From: an uncultured Aquimonas sp.
GTDB taxonomy: Bacteria > Pseudomonadota > Gammaproteobacteria > Xanthomonadales > Xanthomonadaceae
Direction: 5' to 3'
DNA length: 64,000 nt
NCBI RefSeq assembly: GCF_937888285.1
Contig: NZ_CALART010000090.1
Span: forward strand, 1 to 64,000
The position numbers and the translations under genes were made by a program. Positions within the stretch are counted from its first letter, which is position 1. Every line of letters begins with the position of its first letter. Of this stretch, positions 1-7,047 are shown in pieces. Under the pieces are notes generated by a model. That model had not been told where the DNA came from. It saw nothing but the letters and a program-made list of their open reading frames with translations, and did no database searches.

Positions 1-62
1 GATTGGGGATTGGGGATTGGGGATTGGGGATTGGGGATTGGGGATTGGGGATTGGGGATTGG
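1..62. repeat. Tandem heptamer array (GATTGGG)n
   Basis: Eight perfect copies of the 7-bp unit GATTGGG fill bases 1-56, with a further partial copy running to 62. The array starts at the window edge, so its full length is unknown. A related heptamer, GAATCCC, forms a second array in the opposite orientation about 180 bases downstream. Nothing suggests coding. Confidence 0.95.
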
Positions 63-109
63 AAGAGTTTCGGCCTGAGCCGCGCCGCGAGCCACCCGAA
101 TGCCGACCT

Positions 110-209
110 CCCCTCTCCCCTTGAGGGAGAGGGGCCGGGGGAGAGGGGTAGGAAGCTTGCGGCCAGGTTCCCCCCTCTCCCCAACCCCTCTCCCTCAGGG
201 GGAGAGGGG
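110..209. repeat. Inverted pair of C/T-rich, G/A-rich 39-40 bp repeats
   Basis: Two copies of a CCCTCTCCC...GGGAGAGGG element, at 110-149 and 171-209, lie in opposite orientations about 20 bases apart. Each copy is itself close to palindromic, so the whole block could form a large cruciform or hairpin. It sits between the two heptamer arrays, which makes the first 300 bases a nested, roughly symmetrical repeat structure. It is non-coding in my reading. Confidence 0.85.
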
Positions 210-237
210 CTCAACAGCGGGCTTGCGGAAGCTCTAC

Positions 238-300
238 GAATCCCGAATCCCGAATCCCCAATTCCGAATCCCGAATCCCGGTTCCCTAATCCCTAACCCC
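238..300. repeat. Degenerate heptamer array (GAATCCC)n reaching the rpe stop codon
   Basis: Nine consecutive heptamers, mostly GAATCCC with variants such as GGTTCCC, TAATCCC and TAACCCC, run in register up to base 300. The last two units overlap the stop codon and final bases of rpe, so the array has grown, or inserted, right up to the end of that gene. Confidence 0.85.
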
Positions 301-967
301 GGCTCTTGCCCACCTCGGCGCGCATCTCCGCGATCACCTTGGCGTAGTCCGGCGCGTTGAAGATCGCCGAGCCGGCGACGAAGGTGTCGGCGCCCGCTGA
401 GGCAATTTCCGCGATGTTGTCGACCTTGACGCCACCGTCGACCTCCAGCCGGATGTCGCGGCCGGAGGCGCGGATGCGCTCGCGCGCCTCGCGGATCTTC
501 GGCAGCACGGAGGGCAGGAAGCTCTGGCCGCCGAAGCCCGGGTTCACCGACATGATCAGGATCAGATCGATCCGGTCCATCACATAGTCGAGGTGGTGCA
601 GCGGCGTGGCCGGGTTGAAGACCAGGCCGGCCTTGCAGCCGGAGTCGCGGATCAGCTGCAGGCTGCGGTCGACGTGCTCGCTGGCCTCGGGGTGGAAGCT
701 GATCAGGCTGGCGCCGGCCTTGGCGAAGTCGGGAATGATGCGGTCCACCGGCTTCACCATCAGATGCACGTCGATGGGCGCAGTGATGCCGTGCTTCCGC
801 AGCGCCTCGCAGACCAGCGGGCCGACGGTGAGGTTGGGCACGTAGTGGTTGTCCATCACGTCGAAGTGCACCCAGTCGGCGCCGGCCGCGAGCACGTTGC
901 GCACCTCTTCGCCGAGGCGGGCGAAGTCGGCGGAGAGGATGGAAGGCGCGATCAGACACTTGGACAT
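293..967 (-). CDS. rpe: Ribulose-phosphate 3-epimerase
   Basis: This 224-residue protein matches the family's usual length and interconverts D-ribulose 5-phosphate and D-xylulose 5-phosphate in the cytosolic pentose phosphate pathway. Visible hallmarks are the N-terminal IAPSILSADF strand, the metal-binding HFDVMDN and DVHLM segments, the MSVNPGFGGQ loop, and the EVDGGV and AGSAIF phosphate-binding motifs, in the normal order of the TIM barrel. The ATG start precedes the conserved first strand by only a few residues. It is the last gene of a minus-strand run, 42 bases after the DnaJ-like gene. Its stop codon lies inside a heptamer repeat array. Confidence 0.97.
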   Translation of the reverse strand: MSKCLIAPSILSADFARLGEEVRNVLAAGADWVHFDVMDNHYVPNLTVGPLVCEALRKHGITAPIDVHLMVKPVDRIIPDFAKAGASLISFHPEASEHVDRSLQLIRDSGCKAGLVFNPATPLHHLDYVMDRIDLILIMSVNPGFGGQSFLPSVLPKIREARERIRASGRDIRLEVDGGVKVDNIAEIASAGADTFVAGSAIFNAPDYAKVIAEMRAEVGKSRG

Positions 968-1009
968 GGCGGGCTCGGGGTGGACGGGATTTGAATGTTC
1001 AGCGCCGCA

Positions 1010-1351
1010 TCAGGCTTCGCGCTCGGCGCGGATGCGGTCGTAGGCGGCATTGATGGCGCGCGCGCGGGCTTCGGCGCGGCGGCGCACGGCGGCCGATTCG
1101 TTGGCGACGCGATCGGGATGGTGGCGCGACATCGCGCGGCGGTAGGCACGGTCGATCTCGTCCATGCTGGCCTCGGGATCGACGTCCAGCACCGCGTAGG
1201 GATCCTCACCGCGCTGCGGCCGCGGCGTGCGCAAGGCCAGCCAGCCGCCGTCGAAGCCCCAGCCGATCAGGAAACCCAGTACGGCACCGGCCGGATGCCG
1301 CAGCAGGATCCAGCCGAAGGTGAAACCCAGCAGGCGGCCGGCATAGCGCAT
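1010..1351 (-). CDS. Small DnaJ-domain membrane protein
   Basis: This is a 113-residue protein. Residues about 1-40 hold a hydrophobic, glycine-rich stretch that could cross or lie on the inner membrane. Residues about 48-110 form a J domain with the HPD tripeptide (in SRHHPDR) between predicted helices II and III and the YAVLDVDPEAS start typical of J domains. The membrane-N-terminus plus J-domain layout recalls DjlA-type co-chaperones, but the central TerB-like region of DjlA is absent. It should stimulate DnaK ATPase activity at the membrane. Its start codon lies 3 bases after the stop of the cytochrome gene, so the two are probably co-transcribed. Confidence 0.8.
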   Translation of the reverse strand: MRYAGRLLGFTFGWILLRHPAGAVLGFLIGWGFDGGWLALRTPRPQRGEDPYAVLDVDPEASMDEIDRAYRRAMSRHHPDRVANESAAVRRRAEARARAINAAYDRIRAEREA

Positions 1352-1354
1352 GGG

Positions 1355-1723
1355 CTAGTTGGCGTTGTCGTTGGCGGCAGCGGCCGCCGCAGCGCGCTGG
1401 CCCTGCCGCGGCTGACTGGCATACCAGCGCGCCAGCGCATCGAGGTCGGCGTCCTGCAGGGCGCCCACCACCGCCTGCATCGGCGGGTGCCGGCGCTCGC
1501 CGTTCTTGTACTTCTGTAGTGACAGGCGCAGGTAGGCCTCGTCCTGGCCGGCCAGATGCGGGTTGCCAGGGGCGAGCGCGATGCCGTCGACGCCGTGGCA
1601 GCTGGCGCACATGCCGAGCTGGGCCGGGCGTTCGATCGGCGCAGCGCCAGCCGGCGCACCGGGGCTGCAGGCGGAGAGTCCAAGGCCCAGCAGCGGGGCC
1701 AGCATCAGGGCGCGAGGGTTCAT
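1355..1723 (-). CDS. Lipoprotein c-type cytochrome (c4/c553-like, single heme)
   Basis: The chosen ATG gives a 122-residue precursor with a short hydrophobic signal ending in a lipobox (L-S-A-C at residues 16-19), so the mature protein should be lipid-anchored facing the periplasm. A single heme-binding CASCH motif lies at residues 39-43, and a PPM segment around 80-82 supplies a likely axial methionine. The size and the GLAGQ-like (HLAGQDEAYL) segment resemble one half of a c4-type cytochrome, so it likely carries electrons in the respiratory chain. A longer upstream reading frame exists, but it lacks a signal sequence and runs into the divergent purC promoter region. Confidence 0.85.
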   Translation of the reverse strand: MNPRALMLAPLLGLGLSACSPGAPAGAAPIERPAQLGMCASCHGVDGIALAPGNPHLAGQDEAYLRLSLQKYKNGERRHPPMQAVVGALQDADLDALARWYASQPRQGQRAAAAAAANDNAN

Positions 1724-1884
1724 GGCCGCGCATTCTACCGGCGCGCTGTCGGCGCGAGGTCGGCATCGCGATCGATCGCCCTGTCCGCTGGGCGTGCTCG
1801 CCGCCCCTGAGCCGCAGATCGCGCTGTGAGCCCTGCGCCTGCGTCGATAAACTATCGCGCTTCCCGCATGCCCAGGCCTCCGCC

Positions 1885-2775
1885 GTGACCACGACCCTGC
1901 ACCAGTCCGACCTCGACCTGCCGCTGCTGCACCGGGGCAAGGTGCGCGATGTCTACGGCCTGCCGAACAATGAGCTGCTGATCGTCGCCAGCGATCGTCT
2001 GTCTGCCTTCGACGTGGTGCTGCCTGATCCGATTCCCGGCAAGGGCGAGATCCTCTGCCAGATGTCGAACTTCTGGTTCGCACAGACGGCCACGCTGCAG
2101 CCCAATCACCTTTCGGCGACGCCACTGGCCAGCGTGCTGCCGGCCGGCACCGACCTCGCGCTCTATGCCAAGCGCAGCGTGGTGGCCAAGAAGTTGAAAG
2201 CCCTGCCGGTGGAAGCCATCGCCCGCGGCTATCTGATCGGCTCGGGCTGGAAGGACTACCAGCGCACGGGCGCGGTCTGCGGCATCGCCCTGCCCGCCGG
2301 CCTGCGCCAGGCCGAGGTGCTGCCGGAGCCGATCTTTACCCCCTCGACCAAGGCCGCGGTGGGCGACCACGACGAGAACATCGGCTTCGACCGCGTGGTC
2401 GAGCTGATCGGCGGCGAGCTGGCCGAGGCCGTGCGCACGGCGACGCTGAAGATCTATCGCTTCGCGGCAGCCTACGCCGCCGAGCGCGGCATCCTGATCG
2501 CCGACACCAAGCTGGAGTTCGGCCTCGACGAGAACGGCGCGCTGATCGTGATGGACGAGATGCTGACGCCGGACTCGTCGCGCTTCTGGCCGGCCGACCA
2601 GTACCAGATCGGCATCAGCCCGCCGAGCTACGACAAGCAGTTCGTCCGCGACTATCTGGAAACCCTGGACTGGAACAAGACCGCGCCGGGCCCGCGGGTG
2701 CCGGTCGAAGTCATCGGGGCGACCCGCGCGAAGTACGCCGAAGCCCTGCTCAAGCTGACCGGCATCGTTGCCTGA
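1885..2775 (+). CDS. purC: Phosphoribosylaminoimidazole-succinocarboxamide synthase (SAICAR synthetase)
   Basis: The enzyme condenses CAIR with aspartate using ATP in purine biosynthesis. The 296-residue protein is of the longer, Ade1-like class rather than the roughly 237-residue E. coli type. Conserved signatures are HRGKVRDVY near the start, SDRLSAFD, the PVEAIARGYLIGSGW segment, and ADTKLEFG and DEMLTPDSSRFW. The GTG at 1885 is chosen because it precedes the first conserved strand by about 14 residues; the frame is open upstream but encodes only low-complexity sequence antisense to the cytochrome. It is divergently transcribed from the cytochrome-dnaJ-rpe group, sharing a 160-base promoter region. 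Confidence 0.96.
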   Translation: MTTTLHQSDLDLPLLHRGKVRDVYGLPNNELLIVASDRLSAFDVVLPDPIPGKGEILCQMSNFWFAQTATLQPNHLSATPLASVLPAGTDLALYAKRSVVAKKLKALPVEAIARGYLIGSGWKDYQRTGAVCGIALPAGLRQAEVLPEPIFTPSTKAAVGDHDENIGFDRVVELIGGELAEAVRTATLKIYRFAAAYAAERGILIADTKLEFGLDENGALIVMDEMLTPDSSRFWPADQYQIGISPPSYDKQFVRDYLETLDWNKTAPGPRVPVEVIGATRAKYAEALLKLTGIVA

Positions 2776-2824
2776 GCGCTGCCCTGCCCTGCGCGACGGG
2801 CGCGGTATTCCTGAACAACTCCGG

Positions 2825-2945
2825 ATTCGTCATCCCCGCGTAGAGCCTGTCCTCGCGAACGCGAGAACGCGGATCCAGGGTTCGAAGCGAGGTCGCTGGT
2901 CCCCGTGCCACCTTCGCGATGACAGGCGCTTCGCGGGGGCGACGC
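2825..2945. repeat. Dispersed intergenic repeat (GTCATCCCCGCG...GGATCCAG family)
   Basis: The gap after purC holds a copy of an element starting GTCATCCCCGCG, continuing to GCGGATCCAGGG, and closing with an inverted-sense CGCGATGACAGG...CGGGGGCGACG segment. Related copies occur near 32,427-32,525 and 52,101-52,182, always between genes. No transposase is seen. It looks like a REP/MITE-like non-autonomous repeat. Confidence 0.6.
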
Positions 2946-3030
2946 TGGCAGTGGTCAAGCAAGAGTTCTGCTTCCCGCGAAGCTCTCCGCTCGCGCCACT
3001 GACGCCACATGCGCGCTCACACGGCGCGAC

Positions 3031-3531
3031 CTACAGCGGAATCCGCAGCCGCCGCATCAGTTTGCCCATCACCCAGGCGGGGCCAATGAGCAGATAGACG
3101 AGGTCGGTGAAGAAGCTCGGCTTCTTGCCCTCGTAGCGGTGACCGATGAACTGTCCGATCCAGGCGACGACAAACACCGCGATGGCCAGCCACAGCAGGT
3201 TCGTCGCGCCCAGCGCGCCGTACAGCAGATGCGTCATGAAGCCAAGCGCCACCAGCTTGATCGCCATCACCAGGCCGAGCGGCCGCGAGAGCCGGTAGTA
3301 GTAGATCGCCGCCACCGCCATGGCCATGCCGGCCCAGGCGCCATCGCGGCCCAGCGCGGCCGGCACCGGAATCACCCACAGCAGGGCGATCACCGACCAC
3401 AGGATCAGCGGCACGCAGACGACATGCAGCGCCTGGTTGGTGGCGTTGCGGTGGTCGCCCGAGTAGTTCGCGAACCAGCGGTCGACAGGGCGCCGCTCGT
3501 TGGCGGGCAAAAGGTCATCGGTCGTGTTCAT
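3031..3531 (-). CDS. Mpo1-like (DUF962) membrane protein
   Basis: This 166-residue protein has four probable membrane helices. The family's conserved histidines sit where expected: one in the early NQALHVV segment and one in the late QFIGHRYEGKKPSFF segment. Yeast Mpo1 of this family is an Fe(II)-dependent dioxygenase that alpha-oxidises 2-hydroxy fatty acids; the bacterial role is not established, so a function in lipid oxidation is inference. The start at 3531 is the first ATG ahead of the conserved region, and an upstream extension would encode low-complexity arginine-rich sequence. It is monocistronic, with repeats on both sides. Confidence 0.85.
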   Translation of the reverse strand: MNTTDDLLPANERRPVDRWFANYSGDHRNATNQALHVVCVPLILWSVIALLWVIPVPAALGRDGAWAGMAMAVAAIYYYRLSRPLGLVMAIKLVALGFMTHLLYGALGATNLLWLAIAVFVVAWIGQFIGHRYEGKKPSFFTDLVYLLIGPAWVMGKLMRRLRIPL

Positions 3532-3734
3532 GCGCGCGGCACAGCCTTGGAGCGGGCGCCCACGGTAGGGGTTTGGCGAATCCCGGACAAGACCGTGGTG
3601 GGCGATGGCAGACCCCGCAGCGCGCGGTGCAGCTCGACAAGGTCGGCGCAAGGCGGCGTCCGTTCACCCGGTGATGCGTGCAGCCCGGCACGGCGCCTGA
3701 GCCCTCCGGTGACCGGGGCGGGCGTATGGTCCAT

Positions 3735-4264
3735 GGTGGGCCGGGGCCCACCCTATGAAAGCGTCGGCCACGGCTTCGGCTTCGGCTTCGGCTCTCGCTC
3801 TCGCTCTTGCTCCAGCTCTTGCGGGCAGGAGCCCGCGCTTTGCCCGGGGCCCCTGGGAAGCGGCGGGAGGCGGTCGATCCGCCCGCAGGGTTGGCCGCAG
3901 GGATGCGGCCAAGGTTTTCGACAGGCCAGGGACGGCCTGTCCGAAAACCCCGACCGACTCTCGCGAACCCGGAGCGCAGGGATGCGCGTAGGGCGCGGAC
4001 GAGGGGTGGCCTTTCTTTGGCCTACCTTTCTTGACTCCGGGCCTCCTGCCCTCCGCCCCTCCCGGGCCGCCTTCGGCGTTCGCGCCGCTCCTCCGGCGCA
4101 GTGACCACGCAAAGAAAGGTAGGTCGGGCCGGCCGAAGGACGGACCGAAAGCTCTTGCTCTTGGCTTCAAACGACTGAGCGACGAAGCGACGGAGCGACG
4201 GAGCGACGGAGCGACGAAACGACACCGAGGCGAGAATGGAGCCCATGGTGGGCCAGGGCCCACC
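3735..4264. repeat. Repeat-rich non-coding region with GTGGGCC/GGCCCAC palindromes
   Basis: This roughly 830-base gap between the Mpo1-like gene and the Bax inhibitor gene holds no convincing gene. It contains two near-palindromes of the GGTGGGCC-GGGCCCACC type at 3735-3752 and 4247-4264, followed by CTATGA. It also has a hairpin with GGTTTTCG/CGAAAACC arms (3913-3949), a large inverted repeat with CTTTCTTTGGCCTACC and GGTAGG arms (about 4011-4130), hexamer runs of GGCTTC near 3775, and 8-bp-periodic GCGACGGA repeats near 4184-4215. The same combination recurs at 40,456-41,145. Confidence 0.75.
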
Positions 4265-4302
4265 CTATGACCGCCGCGGGCTCGGGCCGGCAGCGGTAAC
4301 GG

Positions 4303-4324
4303 AAAGGGGCCCCGAAGGGCCCCC
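4303..4324 (-). terminator. Putative terminator of the Bax inhibitor-1 gene
   Basis: Read on the minus strand, a 7-8 bp G/C stem (GGGGCCC with GGGCCCC, loop TTC) is followed by TTTCC. It lies about 40 bases past the stop of the gene ending at 4365. Confidence 0.6.
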
Positions 4325-4364
4325 GTGATTCCGTCCCATCGCCTTCAGGCGACGCGGCGCCGGA

Positions 4365-5039
4365 TCAGTCCTCGCCGGAGAGCATGTTCATCAGGTTCAG
4401 CAGGTGCGAGAACAGCACCACGATGCTGGAGAACAGGCTGACGGTGATCATGATCGGGTTGGCATTGGGCTCGTGGATCAGCCGGCTGACGTCCCAGAGG
4501 ATGAAGCCACTCATCAGCAGCACCGCCACGCCCGAGATGGTCAGCGACAGCGCGGGGATCTGCAGGAACAGGTTGGCGACCACGGCGACGATCAGCACCA
4601 GCGCGCCGACCATCAGGAAGCCGCCCATGAAGCTGAAGTTCTTGCGCGAAACGACCGCGTAGGCGGCCAGCGCGGTGAAGATCACCGCCGTGGCGCCGAG
4701 CGCATTCAGCACCACCGACGCGCCGCCGGGAATGCTCAGGTAGGCGCCGATCATCGGGCTGAACAGCAGGCCGACCGCGAAAGCCCAACCGAAGGTGGCG
4801 AGGATCTGGGCCTGGCCGTTGCCGATGCGCGAGATCAGGAAGGGTCCGCCGATGAACAGGGCCATGAAGACCAGCCACATGCCCATGCCCAGCGGGATGC
4901 GCATCGCAAGGCCAGCGCCGGCGCCGACCGCAGCGACGCCCAGCACCAGGCTCAGCAGGATGAAGGTGTTGCGGATCAGGGTGTTGCCGGCGGTGGCGGG
5001 AAGCGCCGCGGCCACCGGTACTGCAGGACGATCATTCAT
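4365..5039 (-). CDS. Bax inhibitor-1 family membrane protein (YccA/YbhL type)
   Basis: This 224-residue integral membrane protein has seven predicted helices separated by very short loops, after a soluble N-terminus of about 20 residues. Its length and pattern match bacterial BI-1 relatives: a FSPMIGAYL-like segment after helix 3, an AVVSRKNFSFMGGFLMVG loop, and a final ILWDVSRLIHEPNANPI segment with the acidic residue expected near the last helices. Family members act as Ca2+/H+ leak channels or modulators of the FtsH membrane protease. The start codon at 5039 precedes a charged N-terminus; the frame is open upstream but reads into rluE. Confidence 0.88.
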   Translation of the reverse strand: MNDRPAVPVAAALPATAGNTLIRNTFILLSLVLGVAAVGAGAGLAMRIPLGMGMWLVFMALFIGGPFLISRIGNGQAQILATFGWAFAVGLLFSPMIGAYLSIPGGASVVLNALGATAVIFTALAAYAVVSRKNFSFMGGFLMVGALVLIVAVVANLFLQIPALSLTISGVAVLLMSGFILWDVSRLIHEPNANPIMITVSLFSSIVVLFSHLLNLMNMLSGED

Positions 5040-5106
5040 CGAGGCGACTCCCATCCAAAGACCAAGGAGCCGGGATGGTACCCAAAGCGGGGTCGCCGGT
5101 CTGCAT

Positions 5107-5745
5107 TCACCGGCGCCGGCGCGCAGGCCCGTTCGAGCTGCCTGAGCGGTTTCCCCGAGTTGGGACACTTGGGCTCGGTGCGGTGGCAGGCGGCGGTGCC
5201 ACCGGCTGCGGATCGAGCACGCGGTGCTCGCCCGGGCGCAGCCCGTCCAGCGCATGCGGACCCATCGCCACGCGCAGCAGGCGCAGGGTTGGGAGTCCCA
5301 CGGCGGCAGTCATCCGCCGCAGCTGGCGGTTGCGGCCTTCGCGCAGCACCACCTGCAGCCAGCTCTCGGGCACCGACTTGCGGTAGCGCACCGGCGGCTC
5401 GCGCGGCCACAGCCAGTCCGGCGGGCCATCCAGGCGCCTGACCTCGCAGGGCAGGCAGGGGCCATCCTTCAGGGTCGGGCCCGCGGCCAGGGCCTGCAGC
5501 TGCGCGGCCGTGGCGTCTCCCTCGACCTGCACCACATAGGTCTTGGGCCACTTGTGGCGCGGCTGGGTGATGCGCGCGATCAGGCCGCCGTCGTCGCTCA
5601 GCAGCAGCAGACCCTCGGAGTCAGCGTCCAGCCGCCCGGCGGGATAGACACCCGGCTGATCGATCAGCCCGGCCAGCGTCGGTCGCCCCTCTGCATCGGT
5701 GAACTGGCAGAGCACGCCAAAGGGTTTGTTGAGGGCGATCAGCAT
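5107..5745 (-). CDS. rluE: 23S rRNA pseudouridine synthase, RluE/RsuA type
   Basis: This 212-residue enzyme isomerises a uridine in 23S rRNA (U2457 in E. coli for RluE). It starts directly with the catalytic fold (LIALNKPFGVL...) and lacks an S4 domain, as RluE does. The catalytic aspartate lies in GRLDADSEGLLLLSDDG near residues 38-54. KTYVVQVEG and REGRNRQLRRM complete the family signatures. The last 30 residues (proline, alanine and arginine) are a low-complexity tail beyond the usual end. It lies 144 bases from the upstream lipoprotein gene on the same strand. Confidence 0.9.
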   Translation of the reverse strand: MLIALNKPFGVLCQFTDAEGRPTLAGLIDQPGVYPAGRLDADSEGLLLLSDDGGLIARITQPRHKWPKTYVVQVEGDATAAQLQALAAGPTLKDGPCLPCEVRRLDGPPDWLWPREPPVRYRKSVPESWLQVVLREGRNRQLRRMTAAVGLPTLRLLRVAMGPHALDGLRPGEHRVLDPQPVAPPPATAPSPSVPTRGNRSGSSNGPARRRR

Positions 5746-5820
5746 GCGCGCAGGTGGCTTGGTGGGTCGACAGTCGCGCGCCTTGCGTTCAAGGCGACGC
5801 GCCGCCTGACGGCGGATGCG

Positions 5821-5847
5821 CCAGCGGCCGCACGAGGCGGCCGCTGG
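5821..5847. terminator. Strong G/C hairpin between the lipoprotein gene and rluE
   Basis: A perfect 11-bp stem (CCAGCGGCCGC with GCGGCCGCTGG, loop ACGAG) lies in the 144-base gap. It has no clear U-tract, so it may be a terminator or attenuator for the methyltransferase-like gene, or a REP-like structure. Confidence 0.4.
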
Positions 5848-5889
5848 CGGTCTTGCCCGGCGCGAACGCCAAGGTGATCGCTTCGACGA

Positions 5890-6840
5890 TCAGTTGCCGG
5901 TCTTGGTCTCGCCCGCGGCCGGCTCGGCGCTGACTTCCGCCGCCGGCGCGGCCGGCTTGACGAAGCGCAGGGTCATGCGGTCGGACTCGCCGATGGCGAC
6001 GAACTTCTCGCGGTCCTCGTCACCGCCGCGCAGCACCGGCGGCAGCGACCACACGCCATTGGGATGGTCGCGGGTGTCCTTCGGGTTGGCGTTGATCTCG
6101 GACTTCTCGACCAGCTGGAAGCCCGCGGCTTCGGCAAGGGCGATCACCTGGGCCTCGGTGACATAGCCACCGCGGCCGTCCGGCTCGGTGCCTTCGGCAG
6201 CGCGATGCTCGACCACGCCCAAGGTGCCGCCCTCACGCAGGACGTCGTAGAAGCCCTTGAAGTAGGCCGGTGCCGCGCCCGAAGGCATCCAGTTGTGGAC
6301 GTTGCGGAAGGTCAGCACGGTGTCGACCGAGCCGGGCGCACCGAAGGCCGGATTGGCGGGATCGAACTGGACGACCTGCGCCTTGCCGTAGACCTCGGCA
6401 TTGCCCGCCAGCTTCTCCTGATAGCTCTTCAGCGCGTTGCCGTAGTACTCGGCGGCGCGCTCGTTGGCGGCCTTGGCCGGGTCGACCACGGCGGCGATGT
6501 AGGTACCGCCGTCGCGCAGCAGCGGCGCCAGGATCTCGGTGTACCAGCCGCCGCCCGGGGTGATTTCGAGCACGGTCTGACTGGCATCGACGCCGAAGAA
6601 GCCGAGCGTCTGCACCGGATTGCGGAAGGCGTCACGGGCGACATTCTCGGGCGAGCGCCAGGCGCCGGCGACGGCCTGTTCGATCGGCGACTTGACCGGC
6701 TCGGCAGGTGCCGGCGCCGGCGCCGGGGCGGTCTCGGCGGGCTTGGGCGCTTCGGCCGGCGCCGCGGTGCTCGGCGCTTCCGACTGGGAGCAGGCGGCCA
6801 GCGACAGCACGATCAGCAGGGGCAGGGTCTTCTTCAACAT
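5890..6840 (-). CDS. Exported methyltransferase-like lipoprotein (COG4798 type)
   Basis: This 316-residue protein begins with a lipoprotein signal (hydrophobic core, lipobox L-A-A-C at about residues 14-17). A linker rich in alanine, proline and glutamate follows to about residue 48, then a class I methyltransferase-like domain. The domain has a motif I analogue (TVLEITPGGGWYTEIL), a motif II region (TYIAAVVDP), a VLTFRNVHNWM segment and REGGTLGVVEHR. Family members of the predicted-methyltransferase type often carry signal peptides, but the reaction is not known to me. SAM is not normally available in the periplasm, so the fold may serve another purpose. Start at 6840 gives the clean signal sequence. 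Confidence 0.8.
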   Translation of the reverse strand: MLKKTLPLLIVLSLAACSQSEAPSTAAPAEAPKPAETAPAPAPAPAEPVKSPIEQAVAGAWRSPENVARDAFRNPVQTLGFFGVDASQTVLEITPGGGWYTEILAPLLRDGGTYIAAVVDPAKAANERAAEYYGNALKSYQEKLAGNAEVYGKAQVVQFDPANPAFGAPGSVDTVLTFRNVHNWMPSGAAPAYFKGFYDVLREGGTLGVVEHRAAEGTEPDGRGGYVTEAQVIALAEAAGFQLVEKSEINANPKDTRDHPNGVWSLPPVLRGGDEDREKFVAIGESDRMTLRFVKPAAPAAEVSAEPAAGETKTGN

Positions 6841-7007
6841 GGGCGGCATTCCTCGTAGGGGCTGCAATGTCCACGCGCTGCCGGGTCGGCCGCGCGACCT
6901 GAATCAGCCCATCACGCTAGCACAGGCCCGTGAGGATGAAGAAAAGTCCGCGCCTGTTCGATCATCAGGAAGTTCGTGGGATCGGAAGACGCACACCGAG
7001 CTGCCGC

Positions 7008-7032
7008 CCCGGCGGCGCGCGACGCCGCCGGG
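7008..7032. terminator. G/C hairpin downstream of the endonuclease I gene
   Basis: A 10-bp stem (CCCGGCGGCG with CGCCGCCGGG, 5-base loop) begins 16 bases past the stop of the nuclease gene, in its direction of transcription. No T-run follows, so intrinsic termination is uncertain. Confidence 0.4.
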
Positions 7033-7047
7033 AAGCGTAGTCGGACG

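Noticed and set aside
2860..2900. A tRNA-like T-loop sequence (GGTTCGAAGCG)
   Set aside because: No matching acceptor, D or anticodon arms could be folded around it; it belongs to the dispersed repeat.
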